A stretch of 64,000 nucleotides of DNA. It comes from an uncultured Bacteroidales bacterium. GTDB lineage: Bacteria > Bacteroidota > Bacteroidia > Bacteroidales > F082. The stretch's first letter is position 1; each line of letters starts with the position of its first letter. Shown here piece after piece: positions 36,881 through 45,901 of the stretch. Below the pieces are notes generated by a model. The model worked only from the letters and a program-made list of their open reading frames with translations. It was not told the origin of the DNA and made no database searches. Position numbers and translations under genes: made by a program. The DNA is taken from contig ONFF01000007.1 of NCBI GenBank assembly GCA_900317055.1, positions 48,882-112,881 on the forward strand, in the 5' to 3' direction.

Positions 36881-37669
36881 ATGAAGAAAACTATTAGAAG
36901 AATCGTCCCTGCAATGCTCGTCCTCGTAGCATTGGCAACTCTTTCATTCATGGCCAAAGACGGCGTCACGCTCAGGCTGAAACCCCAACAAGGCAAGACC
37001 TACAGCCTCACAACCAAAGCGAACATGATGATCATGATGGAAGTGCAAGGCCAAACCATGAACATGTCGCAAAACATGGAGACTCGTCAGTCTTTTACGG
37101 CAAAAGAAACCAACGATGCACAATCGGTCTTTGAGACGCAAATTGAAGCCATAAAAATGAGCATCTCGCAAATGGGCATGAAGCTCGAATATGACTCAGA
37201 ACACCCTGAAAAGGCCAGCCCGATGCTTGCCGGACAAACCCAGGAAATCGAGAAATACCTGAAGAAACCTGCCACAGTTACCTACGATGCCATGGGCCAC
37301 ATAATCGACTCGCTTGAGCTTGAAATGAGCCAATTGGGTGCAGCCATCGTTGAACTTCCAGAACAGGAACTGACTGTGGGTAGCGCCTGGACTTTCGACA
37401 AAACGCAAGAAATCAGCGGCACGGAAATGACCACCAAGATGACTTACACGGTTACTGCCATTTCAAAGAAAAGCGTCGATGTCAATATCACTGGCAAGGT
37501 TGAATCAACGGATGTGTCAGGCACCTATACCGGCACGGCCAGCATCAATCCTCAAACGGGCCTGATTATGCAAAGCTCCACGAAGTCAAACATCTCCATG
37601 ACCATGAACGAGCAAGGCATGAGCATTCCTACGACTATTGTCGGCACTACGACTGTTGAGGTCAAATGA
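36881..37669 (+). CDS. DUF6263-like exported protein
   Basis: The 262-residue protein has a hydrophobic N-terminus (MLVLVALATLSFMA) that may be a signal peptide or anchor. The rest is one beta-rich domain with KPQQGKTYSLTTKANM, MSQNMETRQSFTAKE, ELEMSQLGAAIVELPEQELTVGSAWTFD and TGTASINPQTGLIMQS. This layout fits the DUF6263 family found in Bacteroidetes, as far as I can recall it. It is unusually Met-rich in residues 45-70 (MMIMMEVQGQTMNMSQNM), which might matter for metal or oxidant binding. A terminator follows. Confidence 0.6.
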   Translation: MKKTIRRIVPAMLVLVALATLSFMAKDGVTLRLKPQQGKTYSLTTKANMMIMMEVQGQTMNMSQNMETRQSFTAKETNDAQSVFETQIEAIKMSISQMGMKLEYDSEHPEKASPMLAGQTQEIEKYLKKPATVTYDAMGHIIDSLELEMSQLGAAIVELPEQELTVGSAWTFDKTQEISGTEMTTKMTYTVTAISKKSVDVNITGKVESTDVSGTYTGTASINPQTGLIMQSSTKSNISMTMNEQGMSIPTTIVGTTTVEVK

Positions 37670-37693
37670 CAACAGAAATATAGTATTCTACCT

Positions 37694-37731
37694 GTAGGAC
37701 TGATCTAACACATCAGTCCTACTTTATTTTT
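37694..37731 (+). terminator. Terminator after the DUF6263-like gene
   Basis: GTAGGACTGAT pairs perfectly with ATCAGTCCTAC around CTAACAC and is followed by TTTATTTTTC. Confidence 0.9.
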
Positions 37732-37762
37732 CGGCAAATCAGTCAAACCTCATATTATTTTC

Positions 37763-37770
37763 TACCTTTG
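37763..37770 (+). promoter_or_regulatory. -7 element of the GH27 gene (TACCTTTG)
   Basis: TACCTTTG lies 24 bases before the ATG at 37795. Confidence 0.6.
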
Positions 37771-37794
37771 TGGCATCATTAAACACGCATCATC

Positions 37795-39006
37795 ATGAAA
37801 CAAACCATTACCTTTATCGCTATGGTGCTCTTGGCGTTTTCAGCCATGGCACAAAAGCCCAGGCCACAGCCTCTCTCACAAGAGGAATTCGAAGCCTTAT
37901 GCCCTACTCCACCTATGGGATGGAACAGTTGGAACAAATTCGGTTGCAATGTCAGTGAGCAACTGCTGATGGAAGCCGCTGATGCCATGGTGGCTTCAGG
38001 CATGAAAGACGCCGGTTATGAGTATATTGTTGTCGACGACTGCTGGCAAGTAGACCGCGATGCCGATGGCAACATCATCTGCGATCCCGAACGCTTTCCT
38101 CACGGCATGAAATATGTGGCTGACTATATTCATTCAAAGGGACTGAAGTTTGGTCTCTATTCCTGCGTCGGCACCCATACCTGCGCTGGCCGTCCAGGCA
38201 GCATGGGTCACGAATATCAGGATGCGCTCTACTATGCCCGAAACGGAGTCGACTACCTAAAGTACGACTTCTGCAATAACCGCGAGACCAACTCCAAGAC
38301 CGCCTATACCATCATGCGCGAAGCTTTGAAGGAGGCGGGGCGTCCCATTGTCTTCAGTATCTGCGAATGGGGCAGCACGAAGCCCTGGGAATGGGCCAAA
38401 GGCATAGGTCATCTTTGGAGATCCACAGGCGACATCATCAACTCGTGGGATGGTCGTGCAGATTGGGGCGGACATGGCATGGTTCACATCATTGATTTGA
38501 TGCAAGACCTTTATCCATACAACGGTCCTGGCCACTGGAACGACCCCGATATGCTTGAGGTTGGCAATGGTGGAATGAACACCATCGAAGACCAAAGCCA
38601 CTTCTCCATGTGGTGTATGTTTTCCGCACCGCTGATGGCAGGCAACGACCTCAACAATATGAGCGATGACACCAAACGCATCCTTACCAACAAGGATGTC
38701 ATCGCCATTGATCAGGATCCGCTCGGCATACAAGCCCATCTATCCGTCGCCATGGGCGACCACCAGATTTGGGTGAAGCAACTAGCCAATGAGGAATGGG
38801 CTGTATGTTTCTTCAATCGTGGCGATGATGCCTGGAATCTCAACTTCAACTGGAGCGACATCCCAGAATTGCGGAAAGCAGGTGGCAACTACAGCGTCTA
38901 TGATCTTTGGCAGCACAAGACCATCGCCAAGTCGACGGCAAAGAATGTGGTTTCAAGCATTCCCTCCCACGGCGTGCTTATGGTAAGGCTGACACCAGTC
39001 AAGTAA
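37795..39006 (+). CDS. Alpha-galactosidase, glycoside hydrolase family 27
   Basis: The 403-residue protein has a signal peptide ending at SAMAQ (residue 20). The (beta/alpha)8 domain begins PPMGWNSWNKFGCNV and contains YIVVDDCWQ and the nucleophile Asp158 in YLKYDFC. The acid/base Asp213 is in RSTGDI. The block DPDMLEVGNGGM...EDQSHFSMWCMFSAPL is characteristic of GH27. A C-terminal beta-sandwich follows. It removes terminal alpha-galactose (or alpha-N-acetylgalactosamine in some members) from oligosaccharides, in the periplasm or outside the cell. It is not inside a SusCD-type locus here; it stands alone with promoter and terminator. Confidence 0.94.
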   Translation: MKQTITFIAMVLLAFSAMAQKPRPQPLSQEEFEALCPTPPMGWNSWNKFGCNVSEQLLMEAADAMVASGMKDAGYEYIVVDDCWQVDRDADGNIICDPERFPHGMKYVADYIHSKGLKFGLYSCVGTHTCAGRPGSMGHEYQDALYYARNGVDYLKYDFCNNRETNSKTAYTIMREALKEAGRPIVFSICEWGSTKPWEWAKGIGHLWRSTGDIINSWDGRADWGGHGMVHIIDLMQDLYPYNGPGHWNDPDMLEVGNGGMNTIEDQSHFSMWCMFSAPLMAGNDLNNMSDDTKRILTNKDVIAIDQDPLGIQAHLSVAMGDHQIWVKQLANEEWAVCFFNRGDDAWNLNFNWSDIPELRKAGGNYSVYDLWQHKTIAKSTAKNVVSSIPSHGVLMVRLTPVK

Positions 39007-39027
39007 GATCCGAACTACATCCAAAAG

Positions 39028-39057
39028 AAAGCCCGCTGAATTGCTTCGGCGGGCTTT
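39028..39057 (+). terminator. Terminator of the GH27 gene
   Basis: AAAGCCCGCTGAA pairs with TTCGGCGGGCTTT (13 bp with one G-U pair) around TTGC. Confidence 0.87.
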
Positions 39058-39065
39058 GTTGTTGA

Positions 39066-39113
39066 GGGGATTGCAAATCCCCATTTCGAACCAGTCGGAT
39101 TGCAAATCCGACT
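39066..39113. repeat. Two successive palindromes with a shared GATTGCAAATC core
   Basis: GGGGATTGCAAATCCCC (39066-39082) and AGTCGGATTGCAAATCCGACT (39093-39113) share the core GGATTGCAAATCC but have different flanking arms. Both are perfect palindromes. They lie between the convergent GH27 and dnaN genes. Confidence 0.8.
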
Positions 39114-39144
39114 GAACTTTAGGTAATAGCCTATACCCTATTGC

Positions 39145-40269
39145 TTAGTTCAGCATGACCGGCATAAGCAGCATGAGCAGGTCTTCGGCTTCGTTCTCGT
39201 TGTCAACAGGAGTGATGATGCCAGCACGGTTGGGAGCCGACATGTCAATCTTAATTGTCTCTGAATCGAAGTTGCCCAGCATCTCTTGCAGGAAGCGTGA
39301 GTTGAACCCGATTTCCATATCGTCGCCTTCGTAGCTACAGGTCAGGCGTTCCTTGGCTTCGTTGTAGAAGTCGATGTCCTCGGCGGTCAGCGTGAGCTCT
39401 TGTCCTGCAATGCGGAAACGCACCTGATGCGTAGCTTTACTGGAAAACACGGCCACACGGCGAATGGCGGAGAGGAAAGTCTGACGGTCGATGGTCAGGT
39501 GGTTGGGGTTCTGCTTCGGGATGACGGCATCATAGTTGGGATAGCGACCTTCGATGAGGCGGCAAATCAACATATAGTCGCCAAACACAAACGAGGCATT
39601 GGTTTTGTTGAACTCAATGCGCACCGGTTCATCGGCCAGCGTAGCCAAGATGCTCTTCAGCTGGTTGATGGGCTTCTTGGGCATAATGAACGAAGCCACC
39701 ACATCCGATTTCACATCCATCCTTCTGTAGCGCACCAACTTGTGGGCATCGGTGGCGACGAAGGTCAAGAAGTTGTCGGTCATTTCCATCAACACACCCG
39801 ACATGATGGGACGAATCTCATCCATACCTGTGGCAAATACAGTCTTCTCGAAGCCCTTGGCCAGCACATCGGCAGGAATCTCCCATACCGAAGTATCTGC
39901 CATAGCGGGCAGTTGCGGGAACTCATCGCTCTTGTGACCTGCCAGTTTGTAACGGCCTTCACCTGCAATCAGTTCGACAGCCAAGGTGTTGTTGTCGACC
40001 GAAACCGTAATCGGCACATCGGGGAAGTTCTTCATGATTTCCAACAGCAAACGGGCTGGAATGGTCACTTCGCCAGTGCCCTCCACCATGTCGGGAACGA
40101 GACTGACCGTCATGGTCACATCAAGATCCGACGATGTAATCTTCAGTTGGTTCTCATCCAAATGGAAGAGGAAGTCATCCAAGATGGGCAAAGTGTTCTT
40201 TGAGCCGATGACGCCACTCAAGGCTTGCAGGCTCTTCAATAGTTTGAGGCTTGATACTATGAATTTCAT
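39145..40269 (-). CDS. dnaN: DNA polymerase III sliding clamp (beta subunit)
   Basis: The 374-residue protein begins MKFIVSSLKLLKSLQALSGVIGSKNTLPILDDFLF and has three clamp folds. Typical blocks are LEIMKNFPDVPITVSVD, DEIRPIMSGVLMEM, TDAHKLVRYRR, LICRLIEGRYPNYDAVIP and the C-terminal LMLLMPVMLN. It encircles DNA and tethers polymerase III. It is not next to dnaA or recF here, as in other Bacteroidetes where the replication genes are dispersed. It lies 94 bases downstream of the giant exported protein gene on the same strand; no terminator is obvious in that gap. Confidence 0.97.
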   Translation of the reverse strand: MKFIVSSLKLLKSLQALSGVIGSKNTLPILDDFLFHLDENQLKITSSDLDVTMTVSLVPDMVEGTGEVTIPARLLLEIMKNFPDVPITVSVDNNTLAVELIAGEGRYKLAGHKSDEFPQLPAMADTSVWEIPADVLAKGFEKTVFATGMDEIRPIMSGVLMEMTDNFLTFVATDAHKLVRYRRMDVKSDVVASFIMPKKPINQLKSILATLADEPVRIEFNKTNASFVFGDYMLICRLIEGRYPNYDAVIPKQNPNHLTIDRQTFLSAIRRVAVFSSKATHQVRFRIAGQELTLTAEDIDFYNEAKERLTCSYEGDDMEIGFNSRFLQEMLGNFDSETIKIDMSAPNRAGIITPVDNENEAEDLLMLLMPVMLN

Positions 40270-40363
40270 TGCGTTATGTGATTATTATTCATTCAAATTT
40301 GAAGTTGTAAAAATACAAATAAATTGGAATATGAAGGACAATTAATCGAAAAAAACTCAATTT

Positions 40364-43300
40364 TTAGAAAGACCCTATGCTCAGTCCCGCATATTTCAGA
40401 CGATTCAGGAAGTCGAGCATCGACTCGTAGGGCACCGCAACATATTGGAATTTTTGTTCGTCTTTGGTGCGAGTGCGGTTCTTTTCCTTCGTTTCTGCCA
40501 ACCTCTGGTTGATGTCGGAGAAGGTGCAGTGCACTTGGAACTGTCCGTCGCCAGAGTTGTAGTTGATGTAAGTTTGGAACATGTCATCCTGGAAATAATA
40601 GGTGATGTTGCCCAAACGACGGTCGAATACAACACAGCCATCCACATACTTGTTGACGACATGGCTACCAAAGTTGCCCAAACCAATCTTCCCTACCGAC
40701 ACGAAGGCGTGCATCTGGTCGTTCCAAACCATTTTCAAGTCAGGAATCACAATCGTATTGCAGTAGAAATCGGAAGAAGACTCTATCTGCGGATAGCCTC
40801 CAGCCAATTCGATGTTCATCCGCATTTCCTCAGTTTTTTCCTTCGAGTTTTCGGAACGATAATAAGGCATGAAGTTGGTCTTTGTCAGGTCAATAGACTC
40901 ACCTGCAACATTGGCAAAGACTTCTGCCATGGATTGCATTGCCTGGTCGTCAAAGACGGGCGCATTGAATACATTGAGGCCCTGCAATGTGATGCTGTCA
41001 TTGGGATATTGGGTGTAGTCGCCATGGAAAGCAAACTTGGCCAAAGGCGTATCGAAGCCCAAGTCGGTTGTGCCTTGGCCATTGATGACGCCGCGTTTGT
41101 CAAGCACAAGACGGCTATCATATTTTGTCGTGTCGGTCACAACAAAATGCAAGCTGTCAGCATCGAACCACAAGACACCGTTGCATGGCTCTGCTTCATC
41201 CAGCTCTTTCCTGCCCTCTTTGGGCGTAAGGAAGGAGCCGAAATAGCCGCCATCAATGGCCAGCTCATAATAAAGGCCGTTGGTCATCCTTGGTTCCTCT
41301 TCACGAATGCGATCCATATCGATGGGGATGCGAATCGAAGCTGGGTTGACATGAGTTGCCGAGACAAACCAATGGTTGAGGGCAGCGATGCTGTCTTGTG
41401 CAGTCTCTGCAAGGGTCCTTGAGCCTGTCGAAGGGCTCGTTTCATCTGTTTCATCAGGTACAACATCCTCATCCATATTCGTAGAATCTGCCGGCATTCC
41501 GACAGGCTCAACGACAGTAGGCTCTTCAAAAGCCAGCATGGCAAACTTACCATCGAAATATCCTAACCGTTCTGAGGCATCCAATGTCAGTCGGCCTTGG
41601 AAACCGAATTGCGTGCTCAGTTTAAAGTCAGCTGCATCTGCAATATGGGCATAGCCATGCGTGATTCCGTCAACAGGGACGATGGTATCCACCCGAATCG
41701 GTGTGCTAATTCCATCGGCACTGGTATAATCCCAAATGCCTTGCGCATCATAATAGTTACGGCTGTGGATGCTCACCACGGCATCCTTATACAGATGGAA
41801 ACTGTTCAAGGTGTCGGCCAGCAATTCTCCATTCACAGGCTCCAGCTTCGACTCGGCGTTGATGTCCACATCATGCATATAAGGGAACACGGCCGCATCA
41901 GCCACGCGAATGATTTTCACGTCGTGGGCGTGGATAACATAGTTGGTCATATCGTATTCTGCACTCATGCTATAGAACTGCAATGAATCTTGCTCAGGAA
42001 CGAGCGAGATGAATTTGGCCGCGTCGTTGTGAATGGCAAGCAATTCTTCATGTGTAGTCGCTTTGGCATAATCGCCAAACGACTCCACCGGATTATACAA
42101 ATGCAAACTATTAGTGGCCATATCCCATTCAGCTTCTTTCAACGAACAGATGTATTGGTTCATCGGGAAGTCGAGGTTACTGGTTTGATCGAGATAATCG
42201 TATTTCACTTTTTGTGCATCGAAGTCGACATTGGCTCGGTAGTTGGTTGCAGCAAAAGCTATGTTCGCAGTGTCGGCAGAATACAACAGGAATTTGGCTG
42301 AGTCGGCCACAAATGTCCTGGAATCCAAGGCAAAATGATCGGAATCGAACTCTGTCAAGCCGAAGCGCATCTTACCGTCAGCCGAATAGCCTTCAGGCGA
42401 CAGCACCGTCTTGCCTGTGAAATAGGTGTCACCATACATGCAGATAGGTTGGTCGAGAGTTTCAGTGGTCAGTTCGGGAAGGCGAACATCCCATTTTAGC
42501 CGAAGCGCATCCGCCGATGCCATGGGGAATCCTGTGCCGTCCTCGCGTGGCACCATCTTGAACTGATCAGTGATGGCCGTGACCGAGTCGAGATAAAACA
42601 TAAACTGATCGGATCTGAAGGCAGCAGTCTGATAGTCAAGTTTTCCCTCACCGAAGAAACCGCTTCGCGAAAGGAAGACCTTGTTGTGGAATCGGCCCAA
42701 GTCGCTATATAAGGGATAAGATGCTGTTTCATCCTCTCCGATTTGGTGTACAAAGCCTAGGGAGAAGTCTTCCATTACCACAAGCGGTTGCTCGATGTTG
42801 GGCATGATGCCACCCGAGACCAATTGGCCGTCAAACCGCACTTTTTTCATCGAAAGGTCGTTCAAACTGTCGACGACAAAGGGATACACACTATAGTAGA
42901 ATTTGCCGTCGAGGTCCTCGGCGGTCATCACAGAATCGACATTTCCTGGGTCGAAAACACCTCCGTTGATTTTCCTGTAGAACTTAAAGCCTTCGGCTTC
43001 ACTATGGAAGATGGGATAGGAAGGGGTTTCATAACGGCTCGACTTGTTGTCGCTATGGTCGATTTCCAACCGTCCCTTCAGTTTTTCCAAAGTGCCATCA
43101 ACGGGAATAACATGGTTGTCGTAACGCGCATAGAAACGCAAGGAGTCAACCTTTTCCATTTTAATGGTGAAGTCTTCGTAATTGAACTCACTGTCTTTAG
43201 TGAAAAGCTCGAACATTCCAGCCAAGATACCGCCAGAGAACCTGAAATTCTGGTCTTTCGTGAAAGTGATGCGTCCCATGTCGGGCACGATGACCACGCG

Positions 43301-45049
43301 TTTGCGGTCACTTAAAGATATGGCTGAACCATCAAAACCATCAATCTGGCTCGTGATGCCATACACCAGCAGGTCGTTGGTGTTCAAGTCGAGACGAAGG
43401 TTGGGCTGACGGTTTGTGGTGAGCGTGTGTAACTTGATGACATCATAGTCAATGGTCTCGCGATAGGAGTCCACCACATCGAAGAAACGAGGTAAGGCCG
43501 TCGCCCATTTTGTCTCAGTGTCATACTCCACATAACCTTCTGCTCGTAACTTGAGCATAAGCGAGATAACCTGCTCAATGGGATAGCCCAAATAAGAAGC
43601 CAAGTCACCCACAGCAAACTTCACTTGACGATCCACATTGTCGAAGCCTTGCAAGAACTTTTCGATACGAATCATGGGATGCGAACTGTCGAGACCTTGC
43701 AGGCGTTTGAAATCATCGTGACGGAAATAGTTCACGGATACCACATCGCCTTCGCTCACCGGGTTGACGCCTTCCATCCTCCTGAAATCCACCTGGGTGC
43801 CATCGATATTCCAGTACATAGCCTCTAGGAAGATGTCAACACCATGGTAATAATCATGGAAAGGTCCATCACCGAAGTCCTTTTCGGAACGGAAAGCCAT
43901 CATCTTGCGGGTCTTGTTGTCGTAACGGAATCCTATGCCGTTGTGATAAAGGGAATCCATTTCAGTGCCTAAAGTGTCCATCAAATAGACTCGCATAGCG
44001 ACATTGTCTGACACCAGAAGCTCGTCCATCGACATCAGAAAACGCGGCGCTTGCACCCTCACGACTTCCCTACCTCCATGACGGAAATGAAAAACCGCCT
44101 TCTTGCTAACGCCTCCAAACACATCCACTTGGTTGCCCATCATGCCGATGCCACCTTCAAAGTCAATGTTTTCCATCAAATTGGTGATGGCATAATCGGA
44201 ACGATACGATTTCACTCGTGGGAACATCGTTTTTTCATTGGGTGTATTCACGAAAACCTTGTCTTCATAGCAACAGAGGATATCTTGATGGAAATGCGTG
44301 CGTTCATGGAAAATGGCCGAGTCGATGGCATATTCCGAGCGACTGAGGTCAAGTTCGTAAAAGTCGGGCAAAGATACATAGACCTTTTCGGCAGGGATAT
44401 TGAAACGCGACCAGTCGGCGTTTCCTCCAGTCCCTTCCCAACGGTTGTCGTCCAAGTAATACACTCCTTTTGTGTCCTTTAGCAGTGACTCATCCTTTTG
44501 CGACACCAAGGCCAAGGTGCCGTCGACAGTCAACTCGAAACGTTCTTTTGAAGGAAATCCCCAAAGGGCATCACGAAGCGTCCACTTCGAATTGCCCTTG
44601 GCCGACAGCACCTTGTCGACAAAGATGTCATGGCATGAGGCGAGGTATTTGTCCACACCGTTCAATGAATTCTGCGTCTTGGCTTCAGTATAACAAAGCC
44701 AATTGTTCACATCCTTATGCGTCAGTCCTGCGGTAGGAATCTGTTGTACAACTTCAATGTAATTGAAGATGTTGGCGTAGGCCTTGCCACCTGTTCGGTC
44801 ATGCAGGAGTTCACAAAGGCGCATGACCATATTGGCTTCTTGATCATCGTAATAGCTGTCCCAAACCCCACGAAAAGCCTGCATGACGACTGCCGACTTT
44901 TCACGGTCATGCTTCGAGGATGACGAGTTTAAATAGGTAGAAAGCTGGTCATAGAAAGCAATCTTTTCGGTTGGGAAAAAAGCCTGCGCATACGATGAGG
45001 CAACACTTGCGAAAAGTACACAGACGGCAATAAGGATTCCTTTTTTCAT
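40364..45049 (-). CDS. Giant exported protein (1561 residues), unknown function
   Basis: The ATG at 45049 opens a signal peptide (MKKGILIAVCVLFASVASSYAQ) and gives 1561 residues. Residues of about 30-330 are helical, with a possible catalytic-looking but unassigned YAIDSAIFHERTHFHQDIL. Around 445-500 there is a helical block (VKFAVGDLASYLGYPIEQVISLMLKLRAEGYVEYD) that looks like a winged helix. The remainder, about 520-1500, is long beta-rich sequence with many FxFY/YxxxTxxA strands and repeated DSL(R/Q/H)FY-type units, as in beta-helix or AsmA/LPS-transport-like proteins. No T9SS domain is present. It follows prmA by 24 bases and should be co-transcribed with tpiA-prmA. I cannot name a family. 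A dispersed palindrome is read in frame near residue 1204. Confidence 0.7.
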   Translation of the reverse strand: MKKGILIAVCVLFASVASSYAQAFFPTEKIAFYDQLSTYLNSSSSKHDREKSAVVMQAFRGVWDSYYDDQEANMVMRLCELLHDRTGGKAYANIFNYIEVVQQIPTAGLTHKDVNNWLCYTEAKTQNSLNGVDKYLASCHDIFVDKVLSAKGNSKWTLRDALWGFPSKERFELTVDGTLALVSQKDESLLKDTKGVYYLDDNRWEGTGGNADWSRFNIPAEKVYVSLPDFYELDLSRSEYAIDSAIFHERTHFHQDILCCYEDKVFVNTPNEKTMFPRVKSYRSDYAITNLMENIDFEGGIGMMGNQVDVFGGVSKKAVFHFRHGGREVVRVQAPRFLMSMDELLVSDNVAMRVYLMDTLGTEMDSLYHNGIGFRYDNKTRKMMAFRSEKDFGDGPFHDYYHGVDIFLEAMYWNIDGTQVDFRRMEGVNPVSEGDVVSVNYFRHDDFKRLQGLDSSHPMIRIEKFLQGFDNVDRQVKFAVGDLASYLGYPIEQVISLMLKLRAEGYVEYDTETKWATALPRFFDVVDSYRETIDYDVIKLHTLTTNRQPNLRLDLNTNDLLVYGITSQIDGFDGSAISLSDRKRVVIVPDMGRITFTKDQNFRFSGGILAGMFELFTKDSEFNYEDFTIKMEKVDSLRFYARYDNHVIPVDGTLEKLKGRLEIDHSDNKSSRYETPSYPIFHSEAEGFKFYRKINGGVFDPGNVDSVMTAEDLDGKFYYSVYPFVVDSLNDLSMKKVRFDGQLVSGGIMPNIEQPLVVMEDFSLGFVHQIGEDETASYPLYSDLGRFHNKVFLSRSGFFGEGKLDYQTAAFRSDQFMFYLDSVTAITDQFKMVPREDGTGFPMASADALRLKWDVRLPELTTETLDQPICMYGDTYFTGKTVLSPEGYSADGKMRFGLTEFDSDHFALDSRTFVADSAKFLLYSADTANIAFAATNYRANVDFDAQKVKYDYLDQTSNLDFPMNQYICSLKEAEWDMATNSLHLYNPVESFGDYAKATTHEELLAIHNDAAKFISLVPEQDSLQFYSMSAEYDMTNYVIHAHDVKIIRVADAAVFPYMHDVDINAESKLEPVNGELLADTLNSFHLYKDAVVSIHSRNYYDAQGIWDYTSADGISTPIRVDTIVPVDGITHGYAHIADAADFKLSTQFGFQGRLTLDASERLGYFDGKFAMLAFEEPTVVEPVGMPADSTNMDEDVVPDETDETSPSTGSRTLAETAQDSIAALNHWFVSATHVNPASIRIPIDMDRIREEEPRMTNGLYYELAIDGGYFGSFLTPKEGRKELDEAEPCNGVLWFDADSLHFVVTDTTKYDSRLVLDKRGVINGQGTTDLGFDTPLAKFAFHGDYTQYPNDSITLQGLNVFNAPVFDDQAMQSMAEVFANVAGESIDLTKTNFMPYYRSENSKEKTEEMRMNIELAGGYPQIESSSDFYCNTIVIPDLKMVWNDQMHAFVSVGKIGLGNFGSHVVNKYVDGCVVFDRRLGNITYYFQDDMFQTYINYNSGDGQFQVHCTFSDINQRLAETKEKNRTRTKDEQKFQYVAVPYESMLDFLNRLKYAGLSIGSF
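41413..41438 (-). repeat. In-frame copy of the TGAGC..GTCGAAGG repeat in the giant protein gene
   Basis: GGGTCCTTGAGCCTGTCGAA continues with GGGCTC. On the minus strand it encodes SPSTGSRTL in an acidic, low-complexity linker of the giant protein. Confidence 0.7.
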
Positions 45050-45073
45050 TTCTTCTAATAAGTTATAAAACAA

Positions 45074-45901
45074 TTATTTACAAAACTCAGCAGCCACCCA
45101 GTTGTTACGGCTCAGATGACGGCAATAATGCAAACCAAGACGCTCGGCCTCCGCGCGGATGCTATCCAAATCCTCCGTGTAGAAGCCACTGAAGAAGATA
45201 TGGGCATTGGAGTGCATGGCCTCCACATAATAGTGCATGTCGCGCAACAAAATGTTGCGGTTAATGTTGGCCAACACAATGTCGAATTGCCCTGAGATGG
45301 CCAAAGCATCACCAAGCACAATTTCGATGTCAGAGATGCCATTCAACTCACAGTTGGTGAAGGCATTACGATAGGCCCACTCATCATTGTCGATGGCCAC
45401 GGTGCGGGCTGCGCCAAGTTTCTTGGCCAGGATAGCCAATACCGCTGTGCCACTGCCCATGTCGAGCACCTCTTTCCCTTTGAATTCGGTTTCCAGCATC
45501 AGTTGGATGATTTGGGCAGTCGTCTCGTGGTTGGCCGTGCCAAACGACATCTTGGGCTCGATGACAAGGTCGAACTCAAAACTCGGGTCGGGTTCATGGA
45601 AAGGCGCCCTCACACGACAGCGTTCATTGACCACAACGGGCTGATAGGAAGCCTCCCACAACTCGTTCCAATCCTTGTCGGGCATTTCCTCAATGTTCAA
45701 CAGACGGATGTCTGTGAAGGATGGCTCCATCAAGAGGTTTTCCACAGCAAAATCATCACGGCAATCTTCTGAGCAATAGGCTTTCAGGCATCGATCCTCG
45801 TCCATGAACGAGTCGAAACCCATTTCTGCAAGCATCGTAATCAGCATGTCGTGCTGAATGTCGGATGAGGGTGCAGTGAAACTATATTCAAATGTTTTCA
45901 T
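45074..45901 (-). CDS. prmA: Ribosomal protein L11 methyltransferase
   Basis: The 275-residue protein has an N-terminal substrate-recognition part, a linker with FEFDLVIEPKMSFGTANHETT, and a Rossmann methyltransferase domain. The SAM motif is VLDMGSGTAVLAILAKKLGA, followed by VAIDNDEWAYRNAFTN and DIVLANINRNILL (the NxN-type motif IV of PrmA). It trimethylates lysines and the N-terminus of L11. Its start overlaps the tpiA stop by four bases (ATGA), so translation is coupled to tpiA. Confidence 0.94.
   Translation of the reverse strand: MKTFEYSFTAPSSDIQHDMLITMLAEMGFDSFMDEDRCLKAYCSEDCRDDFAVENLLMEPSFTDIRLLNIEEMPDKDWNELWEASYQPVVVNERCRVRAPFHEPDPSFEFDLVIEPKMSFGTANHETTAQIIQLMLETEFKGKEVLDMGSGTAVLAILAKKLGAARTVAIDNDEWAYRNAFTNCELNGISDIEIVLGDALAISGQFDIVLANINRNILLRDMHYYVEAMHSNAHIFFSGFYTEDLDSIRAEAERLGLHYCRHLSRNNWVAAEFCK

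Noticed and set aside
39145-40363. Possible replication origin next to dnaN
   Set aside because: No dnaA, no DnaA-box cluster and no AT-rich unwinding region are visible. dnaN is commonly away from oriC in Bacteroidetes.
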